From Oegoconia quadripuncta (Eukaryota > Arthropoda > Insecta > Lepidoptera > Autostichidae), in NCBI GenBank assembly GCA_949316235.1, contig OX438742.1:33982853-34046852 (forward strand): a stretch of DNA of 64,000 nt. Direction: 5' to 3'. Numbering within the stretch: the first letter of the stretch is position 1; every line of letters starts with the position of its first letter. The position numbers were made by a program, and so were the translations under genes. The notes below the pieces were generated by a model, which ran no database searches, had not been told where the DNA came from, and saw nothing but the letters and a program-made list of their open reading frames with translations. Positions 1 to 8,301 of this stretch are shown here, piece after piece.

Positions 1-235
1 GGGTGTACCCCAACAGTGGTGACATGTAAAGCTGTTGATGATACAAAAACACATACTACTATACCTACCTATACTTTATCGAATAGAAAGACTAGGTATA
101 CGATCGACGACATAAATCTTACGGAATTATCGGACACTAATCGACCTTGTCAATAGTATAATAGTTCCCCATACCCTAGTTAGGTTGATAATTACTGGTC
201 TATACTATAACAGTCATAGGGGAAGTTAAAGTTTT

Positions 236-430
236 AACAGCATCCGTGGCTGAATGTAAACAACATTGGGTTTACGATTCGCGGGTTCGATCACGAGCGG
301 GTTACATGTTTAGTACTCTATTTGGTTCGTGGTAGGGCATTTTAAATGTCCGCCTCGCTAGCTACCACCATCTTACCTAAATCTGCCGCCAAACAGCAAT
401 GTGAATAGCATTGTTGTGTTCCCGTTGTCT
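236..430 (+). repeat. SINE-A, first unit of a tandem pair
   Basis: tRNA-derived short interspersed element of the commonest family here (called SINE-A). The head carries an A-box-like TGGCTGAATGT near 246 and a B-box-like GGTTCGATCAC near 284. The conserved body follows: GGTAGGGCATTTTAAATGTC, then CTACCACCATCTTA, then CTGCCGCCAAACAGCAATGT. The unit stops after CCCGTTGTC and runs straight into a second unit. No coding potential. The tRNA origin is inferred from the box motifs. Confidence 0.8.
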
Positions 431-745
431 TTTAAACAACATTGGGTGTACGAATCGGAGGTTGCGGGTACAATCCCCAGCGTGTTGCATGTTTAGTACG
501 CGGTTTGCCTGGTGGTAGGGCATTTCAAATGTCCACCTGGAGCTACCACCATCTTATCTAAGTCTGCCGCCAAACAGCAATGTTAATAGCATTGTTGCGT
601 TCCGGTTGTCAGAGATGAAATAGCCAGCCCCCCAACTAACATGGGGTTTCTGGGTCAGTACGCTTCCACCTTCGGCCTCATCTTCACTTAACATCATTGA
701 GGAGGATTGAGGTCAAGTGCAAATGTTGTGCATGAAATAAATTAT
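431..745 (+). repeat. SINE-A, second unit of a tandem pair
   Basis: Second SINE-A unit, lacking the A-box part of the head and starting at AAACAACATTGGG. It keeps a degenerate B-box region (GCGGGTACAATCCCC), the body, and the 3' half: GTCAGAGATGAAATAGCCAG, GGGTCAGTACGCTTCCACC, CTCATCTTCACTTAACATCA, and the tail GAGGTCAAGTGCAAATGTTG, ending in an AT-rich stretch. It provides one of the fuller views of the 3' half of the family. Confidence 0.8.
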
Positions 746-858
746 ACATAATAAATAAAAATGTTAATAAACATTTGAAATTGCAAAATAATCATCTCAT
801 ATTTATTAGTATTTACCCAGGCTTCGTATGTGTCATTTATTTATCCTACCAGCTGTCA

Positions 859-999
859 GACCGCCTAACTCAATTGCTTTGGGAATTGCTATCGTTTATG
901 ACGTCAATGCACTATCCGTCCTTGACATATTGTAACACAATGACCAAGACAGACAGTGCATTGCTATGGCTATCGCTATAGCTTTCAGTTAGGCGGTAG
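859..999. repeat. Foldback MITE, about 140 bp
   Basis: Terminal inverted repeats ACCGCCTAACT (860-870) and AGTTAGGCGGT (988-998). A second internal pair nests inside: CAATGCACTATCCGTCCTTG near 905 against CAAGACAGACAGTGCATTG near 945. The whole folds into one long imperfect hairpin with no coding capacity, as expected of a miniature inverted-repeat transposable element. No convincing target-site duplication is visible, so the superfamily is open. Confidence 0.65.
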
Positions 1000-1097
1000 A
1001 GCCTCTGTAGTCACGCTATCGGGATAAAAGTATCCTATGTCATATTCCAGGGTACATTCTACCTACCACCTGTATGACTGCAATGCTTCTTTAGGCT

Positions 1098-1276
1098 GCT
1101 CGCCCACGACCGATAATCGGTGACCGATTTTTTGTAGGAGAAAAAGGAACGTACTGATTGCAATATTTCAACGCCCACGTCCTACAAAAAATCGGTCACA
1201 ATATCGGTGATAAAAGCAATGACGAAAAAATCGGCCCGATTATCGGTCCCACAAAAAGTCGGTCGTGGGTGGGCAC
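1098..1276. repeat. Foldback element rich in CCGAT / ATCGG words
   Basis: Outer inverted repeats GCCCACGACCGA (1102-1113) and TCGGTCGTGGG (1259-1269). Internally, ACCGATTTTTTGTAGGA is answered by TCCTACAAAAAATCGGT, and CGATAATCGG by CCGATTATCGG, so several hairpins nest. The open frame across part of it is a by-product of the repeat. A MITE or remnant of a palindromic satellite is likely; the family was not recognised. Confidence 0.6.
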
Positions 1277-1645
1277 ACTAAAGCGTAATTTTGTCTTCGT
1301 GTTAGACAGCATTGAGCTTTATAAAGGCTACTACTTAATAGCATTACAACTATTGCACAAAATCATTATTGAAATCGCTAAAGGACAAATAACTATATAT
1401 AAGGCATTTATTGCGACTTTAGTACAGTCGTAATTAATGTAGTATTAATTACAACCCCTAAATGGAAACATATTCAATAGCTAATTCTTTTTTCTTCGTA
1501 GAAAAGAATTTCATTTAAATCATATAATTTTACTGTGTGTTCTTTTTTAAATTAGTCTCACAAAAAATATATATTTGTAAATGTTCGAAACTGGGTGGTT
1601 TTTTTCGGATATCTTTAATGTAGGTATTTCCAAGGCATGTACATA
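1277..1645. other. No recognised feature
   Basis: AT-rich sequence without a convincing exon, repeat or RNA motif. A partly self-complementary TTCTTTTTTCTTCGTAGAAAA stretch near 1485-1505 is the only structure noticed. Confidence 0.5.
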
Positions 1646-1812
1646 ACTCCCTTCCTGCGTCAGTCTTTCCTGAATCCTACAGCCTTTGGATCTTCAAGAG
1701 CAGCAGAATAGGCATCTACTGAGATCGCGTGTTTCATCTTCGGCCACATCGACACTTTCCATCAGGTGAGATTGTGGTCAAACGGGTATCCAGGGAATCA
1801 TAAAAAAAAATG
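1646..1812 (+). mobile_element. LINE 3' end, 5'-truncated
   Basis: Resembles the familiar lepidopteran LINE tail in which a short C-terminal coding piece (CTTTGGATCTTCAAGAGCAG) is followed by ACTTTCCATCAGGTGAGATT and a terminal ATCATAAAAAAAAA tract. No intact frame remains. The tail-only structure is typical of 5'-truncated reverse transcription. Family assignment is from memory of such tails. Confidence 0.55.
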
Positions 1813-1944
1813 CATTTGCGCAATGGTATTAGAAAGTATAGACGTTTCTAGTAAGTAATGAATGACGTTTGTAATGCGGTCACGCTGCATATAGACAACT
1901 ATAAAACTGCTTTTTATTCACAAGATTTAGGTACTAATGAATGA

Positions 1945-3085
1945 GTAAGAACCAAGATACGGAAACTACGAGCTTCAAACTTCAATACATACTTCATTTG
2001 ATGAATGTCAATTTAAGTCTAGTGGAAATTATTATTAACGGGCTTATTGCATTTATCTGTCAGTCAGTAGGTATGTCCAAGCTACCACCGCTTCGGAACG
2101 GGAAATCATCTGTGTTAAAGAAGCGGCGCAAGAAACTCACAGGATCATTGTTGTCTTTTTTTTAATAAAAATTATACAACTAATACAATTTTATAATTTT
2201 TGGGAGCTGGTCGAAGTACCTCAAGCGGGTTTGTCATTCAGGTAGTCACAAATTTTGTTATAACCTTTTTTTGCTAATGTTGTTTTGACATGGTTTTTAA
2301 TTTTTTTCTGAGTTAGATTAATGATATTTTCTGGTATAAAGTTATAAAAGCTCATACAGTGACTCATAAATGATCTGTTAACTTTGGTTAGTCTGATCAT
2401 AGGGGTAGCCAATTTGTCCTTATATCTCAAATTTAAATTATGCTTGTCACTATTTTTTGGGACAGCAGAAATATTTTTTCGAACGTACATAATATTCTCG
2501 TAAATAAGCTGTGAAGGAACAGTTAGAATATTAATTTCTTTAAATCTGCCCCCAGAGAGTCACATCGACGCAGATTATAAATTGCTCGTATTGCTCTTTT
2601 GCAAAATAAGAATATGTTTTAAGTCAGCTGCTCGTCCCCAAAGCAAAATACCGTAGGATATAATACTGTGGAAATAACTGAAATAAACCAATCTTGCAGT
2701 AGCCACATCAGTTAGCTGTCTGATCTTCCAGACGGCATATGCCGCGGAACTCAATTTACTCGCTAAAGATTCTACATGTGGTCCCCACTGAAGCTTGGAG
2801 TCGAGAGTAATTCCTAAAAAGATCGTCTTATCTACAAATTCTACTTTATCTTCATCAATCACAATATTACAATAAATTTTTCTTACATTCGGTAGGCAGA
2901 ATTTATGCATTTTGTTTTTTTGGCATTTAAAATTAAGTTATATATATTATCTTTTCTGTCAACTTTAAAAACGAATGATGTATCATCAGCAAATAGTACT
3001 ATCTCGATCAATCTCTGCACCATAAATGGGAGATCATTTATATAAACTAGGAACAGAAAAGGGACCAATATTGAGCCCTGTGGCA
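1945..3085 (-). pseudogene. Broken LINE reverse transcriptase with 3' UTR
   Basis: Non-LTR retrotransposon ORF2 remnant, probably Jockey-like. Reading leftward: HVPQGSI and VYINDLP, then LFADDTS with the catalytic ADD of the reverse transcriptase palm (near 2965-2990). About 20 residues seem missing before NAKKTKCI. After a frameshift near 2905 comes the downstream domain (FLGITLDSKLQWGPHVESLA, then ARLVYFSYFHSIISYGILLW, 2640-2890). A second frameshift lies near 2590. The C-terminal part (MYVRKNIS to DYLNDKPA) ends at the stop at 2221. Below it is an untranslated tail containing, on the minus strand, GAGTTTCTTGCGCCGCTTCT, which I associate with this LINE group. The element lacks its 5' half and cannot be functional. 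Confidence 0.8.
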
Positions 3086-3168
3086 CGTGCGAGTGTGAAA
3101 GGGATATCTGAAACCAATCCCGCTTCGAATGTTTCGCCGGGATTTTTTTGAAAAGTAGGTAACAAAAC
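3086..3168. repeat. Left copy of an 80-bp direct repeat
   Basis: Contains CGAATGTTTCGCCGGGATTT followed by GAAAAGTAGGTAACAA. A diverged direct copy lies at 3515-3600 on the other side of SINE-C. It abuts the truncated 5' edge of the LINE on its left. Unrecognised sequence. Confidence 0.6.
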
Positions 3169-3169
3169 G

Positions 3170-3490
3170 GGCGTGTCGGTGGCTCAGCGGTAAAGACACG
3201 GTCTCCCAATTTGGAAGGTCCGGGTTCGATTCCCAGACAGGCAATTTACCTACCAATGAGTTTTTATATTTAATTTAATTACTTATGTGCATTTATCCGA
3301 CTGCTCTTGAATGGTGTAGGAAAACATCGTGAGGAAACCTGCATACCTGAGAAATAAACATTCAAATGCATGTGAAGTCCACAACCCGCATTGGGCCAGC
3401 GTGGTGGACTATGGCCCATACTCCCTCCCTCATTATACGATGGAAGGCCTATATCCATGCAGTGGGATGTTTACGAGCTGATGATTACTA
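3170..3490 (+). repeat. SINE-C, full length, RTE-like 3' end
   Basis: tRNA-derived SINE. The A-box-like GTGGCTCAGCGGTAAAGAC (near 3179) and B-box GGGTTCGATTCCC (near 3223) sit about 45 bp apart, as in a tRNA. The body contains AAAACATCGTGAGGAAACCT and CATTGGGCCAGCGTGGTGGA. The last 50 bp (GGAAGGCCTATATCCATGCA, GTGGG, then GAGCTGATGATTA) matches the 3' end of the RTE LINE fragments in this window. That suggests its mobility depended on RTE reverse transcriptase. No intact tRNA fold; not a tRNA gene. Confidence 0.8.
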
Positions 3491-3514
3491 ATGAATAAGA
3501 ACAAAAATACGAAA

Positions 3515-3600
3515 AGTACGTGAGTGAAAGAGATAGATATTTGAAATCAATTTCGCATCGAATGTTTCGCCGAGATTTTTTGAAAAATAGGTAACAACCG
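3515..3600. repeat. Right copy of an 80-bp direct repeat
   Basis: Contains CGAATGTTTCGCCGAGATTT followed by GAAAAATAGGTAACAA. Pairs with 3086-3168 at roughly 80% identity by eye. Too long and too diverged to be a target-site duplication of the intervening SINE. Confidence 0.6.
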
Positions 3601-3637
3601 CAGGAAAAATATAAAATGTTTTACTTTTCACATTAGT

Positions 3638-3850
3638 ACGTTGAAGTGGCAGTAGGGTGCATAGCTCGAGGAACTGTTGGCCGGTGGGGCATTAATTCTC
3701 GAGTGGCACGCAAGGTGGATGAACAATCTGATGAAGGTCACGGGAAATCGCTGGATGCAGGCCGCTTCCTACCGGTCGCTCTGGAAACCTATGGGGGAGG
3801 CCTATGTGCAGCAGTGGACGTCCTCTGGCTGATATGATGATGATGACGAC
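3638..3850 (+). mobile_element. RTE-type LINE 3' end
   Basis: The C-terminus of an RTE ORF2 can be read from 3640, with one stop early and one altered junction. Recognisable pieces are KVTGNRWMQAA, SLWKPMGEAYVQQWTSSG and a TGA stop near 3829, then a (GATGAT)n tail. This is the usual RTE ending. The piece is 5'-truncated to about 210 bp and cannot encode an enzyme. Confidence 0.8.
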
Positions 3851-4137
3851 TATTCAAAATTAGATAATTAAATTGCCAATGCTGGCTAACCTTCTAATGT
3901 GGAAAAATTTTACATAATTATTTTATTACACAATTAGCAAATTAAAACAACTTATAATATCCTGACAATTTAAAAACCAAAGTGAAATCCGCCCATGTGC
4001 GAGAAGGATTAGCCCAATGCGGGTTCCGTAACATTTTATTGTGATGCAATCTCGTGGATCTCCTCCACCTCAATAGAAGGAAATCTTTTTAGAATTTTTT
4101 CATCAAAATAAATCTATTTTACTAAGAATTTATTTTA

Positions 4138-4868
4138 TTAAAACCGGTCAAGTGCGACTAGGAGTCGTGTCCTGCAGGTTCCGTACATAACATCACAGTT
4201 GACAAACTTTGGATGGCCCTTTTCTCCAAAATGACTGGAGGCAAAGTTCAAAGTAATTTCGAATACTAAGTACCTACTGCGACCTCTTACAAAATAAAGT
4301 CTCTATTGGACGGCGACAAAATGATACGGCCTTTCAAAGTATGTTTCAAGCTTATAGATTAAAAAGCGGTTTTGTAAAATGTAGATTTTCTTGCTGTGCA
4401 GTAAGCATTTTCATAATAATGGTGCCAATGACAGATCACCTAAACGGCACAAACCTAACCTATAATCTTGAAGTTAGGCACAGAATAATTATGTAAGCCT
4501 TTAAGTATATCTACAAATAGATTCAAATGAAAAAAAACTTATACTTGCGGTTAATTCTTAGATCGTTTTAAATACAGTCGGCAACAAAATTAAGGTTGTT
4601 ACTTCTATGTATAAATATATGTAGGAGAAAGTGTAAAGGGAAATTAAGTTAATTCTGTTGCCGACTGTACCTAAGTATTTACTTAAATTTGTCTCTTTGG
4701 CAACGTTGTAAATGGTGATGTTATGGAAGGAACCCACAGGGTGAATTTCAACTTGATACCTTCGATCGTTTCAGAGAAAAAGGGTTTTGACAGACCGACA
4801 GACGGATGAGAAAGTGATCGCATAAGTGTTCCGTTTTTTCAAAATGAGTTACGCAACCCTAAAAAAAT
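4138..4868 (+). repeat. Long dispersed repeat, CCGGTCAAGTGCGA...GCAACCCTAAAAA
   Basis: Starts AAACCGGTCAAGTGCGACTA with GTTCCGTACATAACATCA soon after, and ends GACAGACCGACAGACGGATG, then GTTACGCAACCCTAAAAA. These are the recurrent words of a high-copy lepidopteran repeat (CCGGCCAAGTGCGAGTCGGA at the start, GGAACCCTAAAAA at the end). Shorter pieces lie at 14658-14704 (minus) and 56247-56292 (plus). The copy is interrupted by a MITE. Transposon class not decided from sequence. Confidence 0.65.
4573..4669. mobile_element. 93-bp MITE with TA target duplication
   Basis: Near-perfect terminal inverted repeats: CAGTCGGCAACAAAATTAA at 4575-4593 and the complement of CAGTCGGCAACAGAATTAA ending at 4667, one mismatch in 19. 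TA flanks each end (4573-4574 and 4668-4669). TA target use and this geometry fit a Tc1/mariner-type non-autonomous element. No transposase with these termini is in the window; the mariner at 34.7 kb has different ends. Confidence 0.8.
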
Positions 4869-5781
4869 CGCTATTGATCTTTAAAACACTAAGTAAGGTA
4901 CTCATACCAATATTTTACAAAAAAAAACAGATTTAAAAATATATATTGCATACTTTCATGTGGTGTGAAATTCCTTCTTATTTATTTTACTTTGCGGTGT
5001 AATTTGTGCACTTTCTTCACACACGATTTTATCAATTTATTTTTCATTTATAATAAGAACCACAAATTAATTCACAATATGCCGTCGTGAACAAACTTAT
5101 AATTCAGCATTTATAATTGTGAACTCAACTTCATTGGACACAAGTTGGACTGTAGTAATGTGAGCCTACTGCATCTAATATAATGAGGGAACCGATGTAT
5201 ACCATAATATTATTATAAAAGAATAAATTATTTGCAGGTAAACTGTAAAAAGACGCCACGGTTATTGTATTATGTTACCGGGTAATCCGTGATATTACAA
5301 TTGGGTCATTTTCGCGCTTTGGGCGGAGTGTATTGACGGTGAAGACACGATATTGCTTGCTCACACATACGAAGTGATATGCTCCTCATGAAAGTGAATA
5401 CGAAATGTACGTCAAATATATCGTATTATACGATTTAATTAATTATACATGGATGAGTAATAAATTGTTATATTTTATAACTATTAGGTACGCAAAGTTT
5501 TTATTATTATTTTATTGCTTATTACATTTTATGCAAGATACTAAAATATAAAAAAAATAATAATTCTTATTACTTATTTGCGAAAATATTGCACTCTCAA
5601 TTTCTGTAGTAAGTATCTCCATTATAGCCTATAACTGTTGAAATTCACTTTGCGTATATTGCAACCAGCGACCCAGTTAGGGGTGTGCAATCGTTTACAC
5701 ATCGACCCGACTACGTCTGTTTCCATTCATTAATATACAAAACTTACATTTTAATATTTAAAAACAATGGTTTTTTAACCC
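4869..5781. other. AT-rich intergenic sequence
   Basis: No exon, repeat or RNA motif I can support. Short low-complexity A/T runs throughout. Confidence 0.5.
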
Positions 5782-5995
5782 CAGACGAAAAAAGACGGGT
5801 TGTATGTGTTTGGCCGACTTGTGTGTGTATGGGTGTGTGTGTGTTTGTGTCCAGTCGTTGTTCGCACGTATCTCAGTAATGCGTGGTCCGATAGGAGCTC
5901 AATTTCTTTATAAGTATGTGAAAGACTAAATGAGCCATAAGCCATATTTGATAAAAATCGGTTAAGTCGTTTCAAACATATTTAGCTTTTAACAG
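5782..5995 (+). repeat. Dispersed repeat with GT-rich core
   Basis: Begins CAGACGAAAAAAGACGGGTT, contains an impure GT microsatellite (about 5820-5850), and ends AAAAATCGGTTAAGTCGTTT. The same architecture (GT-rich core, a 'clause' about the unit's orientation, then AAATCGGTTCAGCCGTTT) recurs at 23068-23345. A non-autonomous lepidopteran element of undetermined class. Confidence 0.55.
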
Positions 5996-7090
5996 TTTTG
6001 TGGAGTATTTCGATGATATCACAGTTTTCGAGCGTTTTATAATTATTTTTTGTTACATTTAAGGTTAATCCCAGATATACGTTCTCAGCCATATTTAATG
6101 GAAATTCGATATTTTAGCTTTTAACACTACCTTTTGGTCTAGGTCTACTGGGATGATACTCGTATAATCGTTTGTTCAATCAATGATTTCGAGGTGTTTC
6201 TAAATTTTATATTTATGGTTTAAGTAGAATTAATATGCGAGTAGGTAATTAGGTAGGTTCTACCCTATAAAATAAATAACATACTGATCGGTTCATTTAA
6301 TATGTTATTGCCGTAGTAGGTAGGTCTAGAGTCTAGCCAAGAAATGCTTTCATTGCTCCATGTTTTATGTACGAATATGCGTTATTCTAAAGATTTTGTT
6401 CGATTTTAGAAACAGGTGCATTAATAGTTGACTATTGCGAGTTCATTGGAGTCAATAATATGCATAATAATTTAATGTATGCTATTTTACCTTTTACAAC
6501 ATGGCCTTCATGCTATCCAGCCGCCCAGCGTGCATGTCAGAGGGAATCGCGAGGGAAAGGTAACCGGGAGACGTATCCTACACTACATTTACCTCGCGGT
6601 CTCCATTTCAATGTTGTTTGCTCTTTAAATTTTTTTCTGTATTTCCTAATATTCAGATTTTATCAAGAACCATTATTTCCTTATGCATATTGATTGTATA
6701 ATTCGTCAAAAGTTTTATAAAAAAAGTTGCAACTTTTATATAGGTACTGTCTTTACATTACAACTTGGTAATTTTTGTCTGAGTTGAGAAATTTTTTCAT
6801 CAAAATAAATATTTTGAATGACGATAATTTGTTTTACTCCCGATAAATGAGAACCCCTTAGTGCCCCCTTTCAGACTAACATTGATTGCCATGGTCAGTC
6901 AGGTGTTAATTCGTACTAGTCAAGGGAGTGTCATAGGGTAGGTATATGATATCAAGATTAATAAAATATGGCGTACGCTAGCATCTATTTTGTCACAGTT
7001 GTCAAAAGTAATTCCAGCACCCTATCGAGATGTGTATCAAACGATAGATCTTGACGAAAAATTGTAATACAGGTATCAACGTCATTATTG
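5996..7090. other. Intergenic, nothing recognised
   Basis: AT-rich apart from a short GC-richer patch near 6515-6605 (GCCGCCCAGCGTGCATGTCA). That patch is open on the plus strand for 77 codons but resembles no family I know. Confidence 0.45.
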
Positions 7091-7310
7091 ACTACCGTTT
7101 GGTGTAGTGGATAGTGACCTACGGTTGCGCTTTCGAATCCCGCGAGGGGTAAATGTTTGTGTGATGAATACAAACATTTATTCCCGAGTCATGGATGTTT
7201 ATATAAAGATTTATGCATGTTTATCCGTTATCTTGTTTCCATAGCAAAAGTTTTGCTTAGTTTGGTGACTAGATGATTGGTGTAAGTGTCCGAAATATTT
7301 ATTTATTTAT
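7091..7310 (+). repeat. SINE-B, near full length
   Basis: tRNA-headed SINE of the second common family. A-box-like GGTGTAGTGGATAGTGACC (7101-7119) and B-box region TTTCGAATCCCGCGAGGGGT (7131-7150) are followed by the body AAATGTTTGTGTGATGAATA, TTATTCCCGAGTCATGGATG, TTATGCATGTTTATCCGTTA. It ends ATTGGTGTAAGTGTCCGAAA plus an AT-rich tail. Other copies are at 12353, 26251, 42075, 51402 and 56320. Confidence 0.85.
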
Positions 7311-7545
7311 GTTTATTATTATTTATAAACGAAACGCATAAATTTAAACTTTTAAAAATGACTAAAACCTGATCACGGTTATATAAAACGTGCCTATAAA
7401 AATTAATAATAAGAAAGTCGCCTATAAAAATAAACGGCAGTGTCCAGACCAATATTTCAAAAACAAAATGACCTACGAGGAACCGCATAGAGGCCTACGA
7501 CTCCGGCCTAAATCACTTGAATATTTTTTTCTTGTTTCTGATTAT

Positions 7546-7734
7546 TTATAGTGCCCTAATAATATTTCTCTCGGAACAAAACTCTACAATTTGATAGCAA
7601 AGACGATACATACAACCACTCTCACTGTCTAAACAGGACAGCTGATGCTTTGCAAAAACTGGTAACATCGCTTTCATGTGATTTATGCTTTGATCAGCAG
7701 CCGCTTTTAAGGCAGGCGCGTTGACAGATGTTTT
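7546..7734 (-). CDS. Possible host terminal exon (unrecognised protein)
   Basis: A 62-residue open block ending in TAA at 7546, directly preceded on the minus strand by a splice-acceptor-like sequence (pyrimidine-rich ACCACACAG, AG at 7735-7736). The peptide looks like real protein rather than random AT-rich translation. It has SVNAPALKAAADQSINHMKA and MLPVFAKHQLSCLDSESGCM near its start, then a third and fourth cysteine in YRLCYQIVEFC. The frame happens to stay open upstream to 7986, but that part is AT-rich and low in conserved-looking residues, so it may be intron. I do not recognise the family and found no partner exon. It could be a retrocopy fragment or chance. Confidence 0.35.
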   Translation of the reverse strand, partial: KTSVNAPALKAAADQSINHMKAMLPVFAKHQLSCLDSESGCMYRLCYQIVEFCSERNIIRAL

Positions 7735-8114
7735 CTGTGTGGTAATTAGTATTAATATAGGAAATATTGTGTAGATATTAAAACAATTTGTAATATAATA
7801 TTCATTCATCAAGTGTTTAGAAAAGCTACAGGATAGTGAATCTGAAAAAATGCGATCTTGAAGAGTCCAATGATGTTCAATTTCTTTGTCTCTATATGAT
7901 GTAGTTGAATTATTTTTAAGAATTTGTAGCCTAAAGCCATTGTTAGGTATATACTTAAACGGTATCTGAAACATAACTATGAGCATTATAGGTGAATTTT
8001 CAATTACTTAGGTACATTAATGACTTGTGATAGCATAAAACGGTTTTATCAAAATTTACCCAAACCTGGCATTCAAACTTGGAACAAATAATAATATAAT
8101 GATAATAATATTGG

Positions 8115-8301
8115 GGTGGTGTGGTGGGGCATTAAAGAGTCTCGAGTGGAGACCACGCACCGGCAAACGCAGCGTAAGACGTCCACTCACAAGGTATGGA
8201 CGGACGACCTGGTGAAAGTCACGGTAGGTGGATGTGGAAATTTATGGGGAAAGCCTATGTTCACCAGTGGACGTCCTGTGGCTGATATGATGATGATAGA
8301 A
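8115..8301 (+). mobile_element. RTE-type LINE 3' end
   Basis: Degenerate RTE ORF2 C-terminus. CTCGAGTGGAGACCACGCAC (near 8142), GACGACCTGGTGAAAGTCAC (near 8202), GGAAAGCCTATGTTCACCAG and TGGACGTCCTGTGGCTGATA are followed by a GATGATGATA tail. Coding is disrupted. Same family as 3638, 30510, 60640, 62329 and 63341. Confidence 0.75.

Noticed and set aside
3170..3245. tRNA gene
   Set aside because: A and B boxes are present but the acceptor stem does not pair properly and a SINE body follows.
5820..5850. Independent GT microsatellite
   Set aside because: It is the internal GT-rich core of a dispersed repeat that recurs at 23068.
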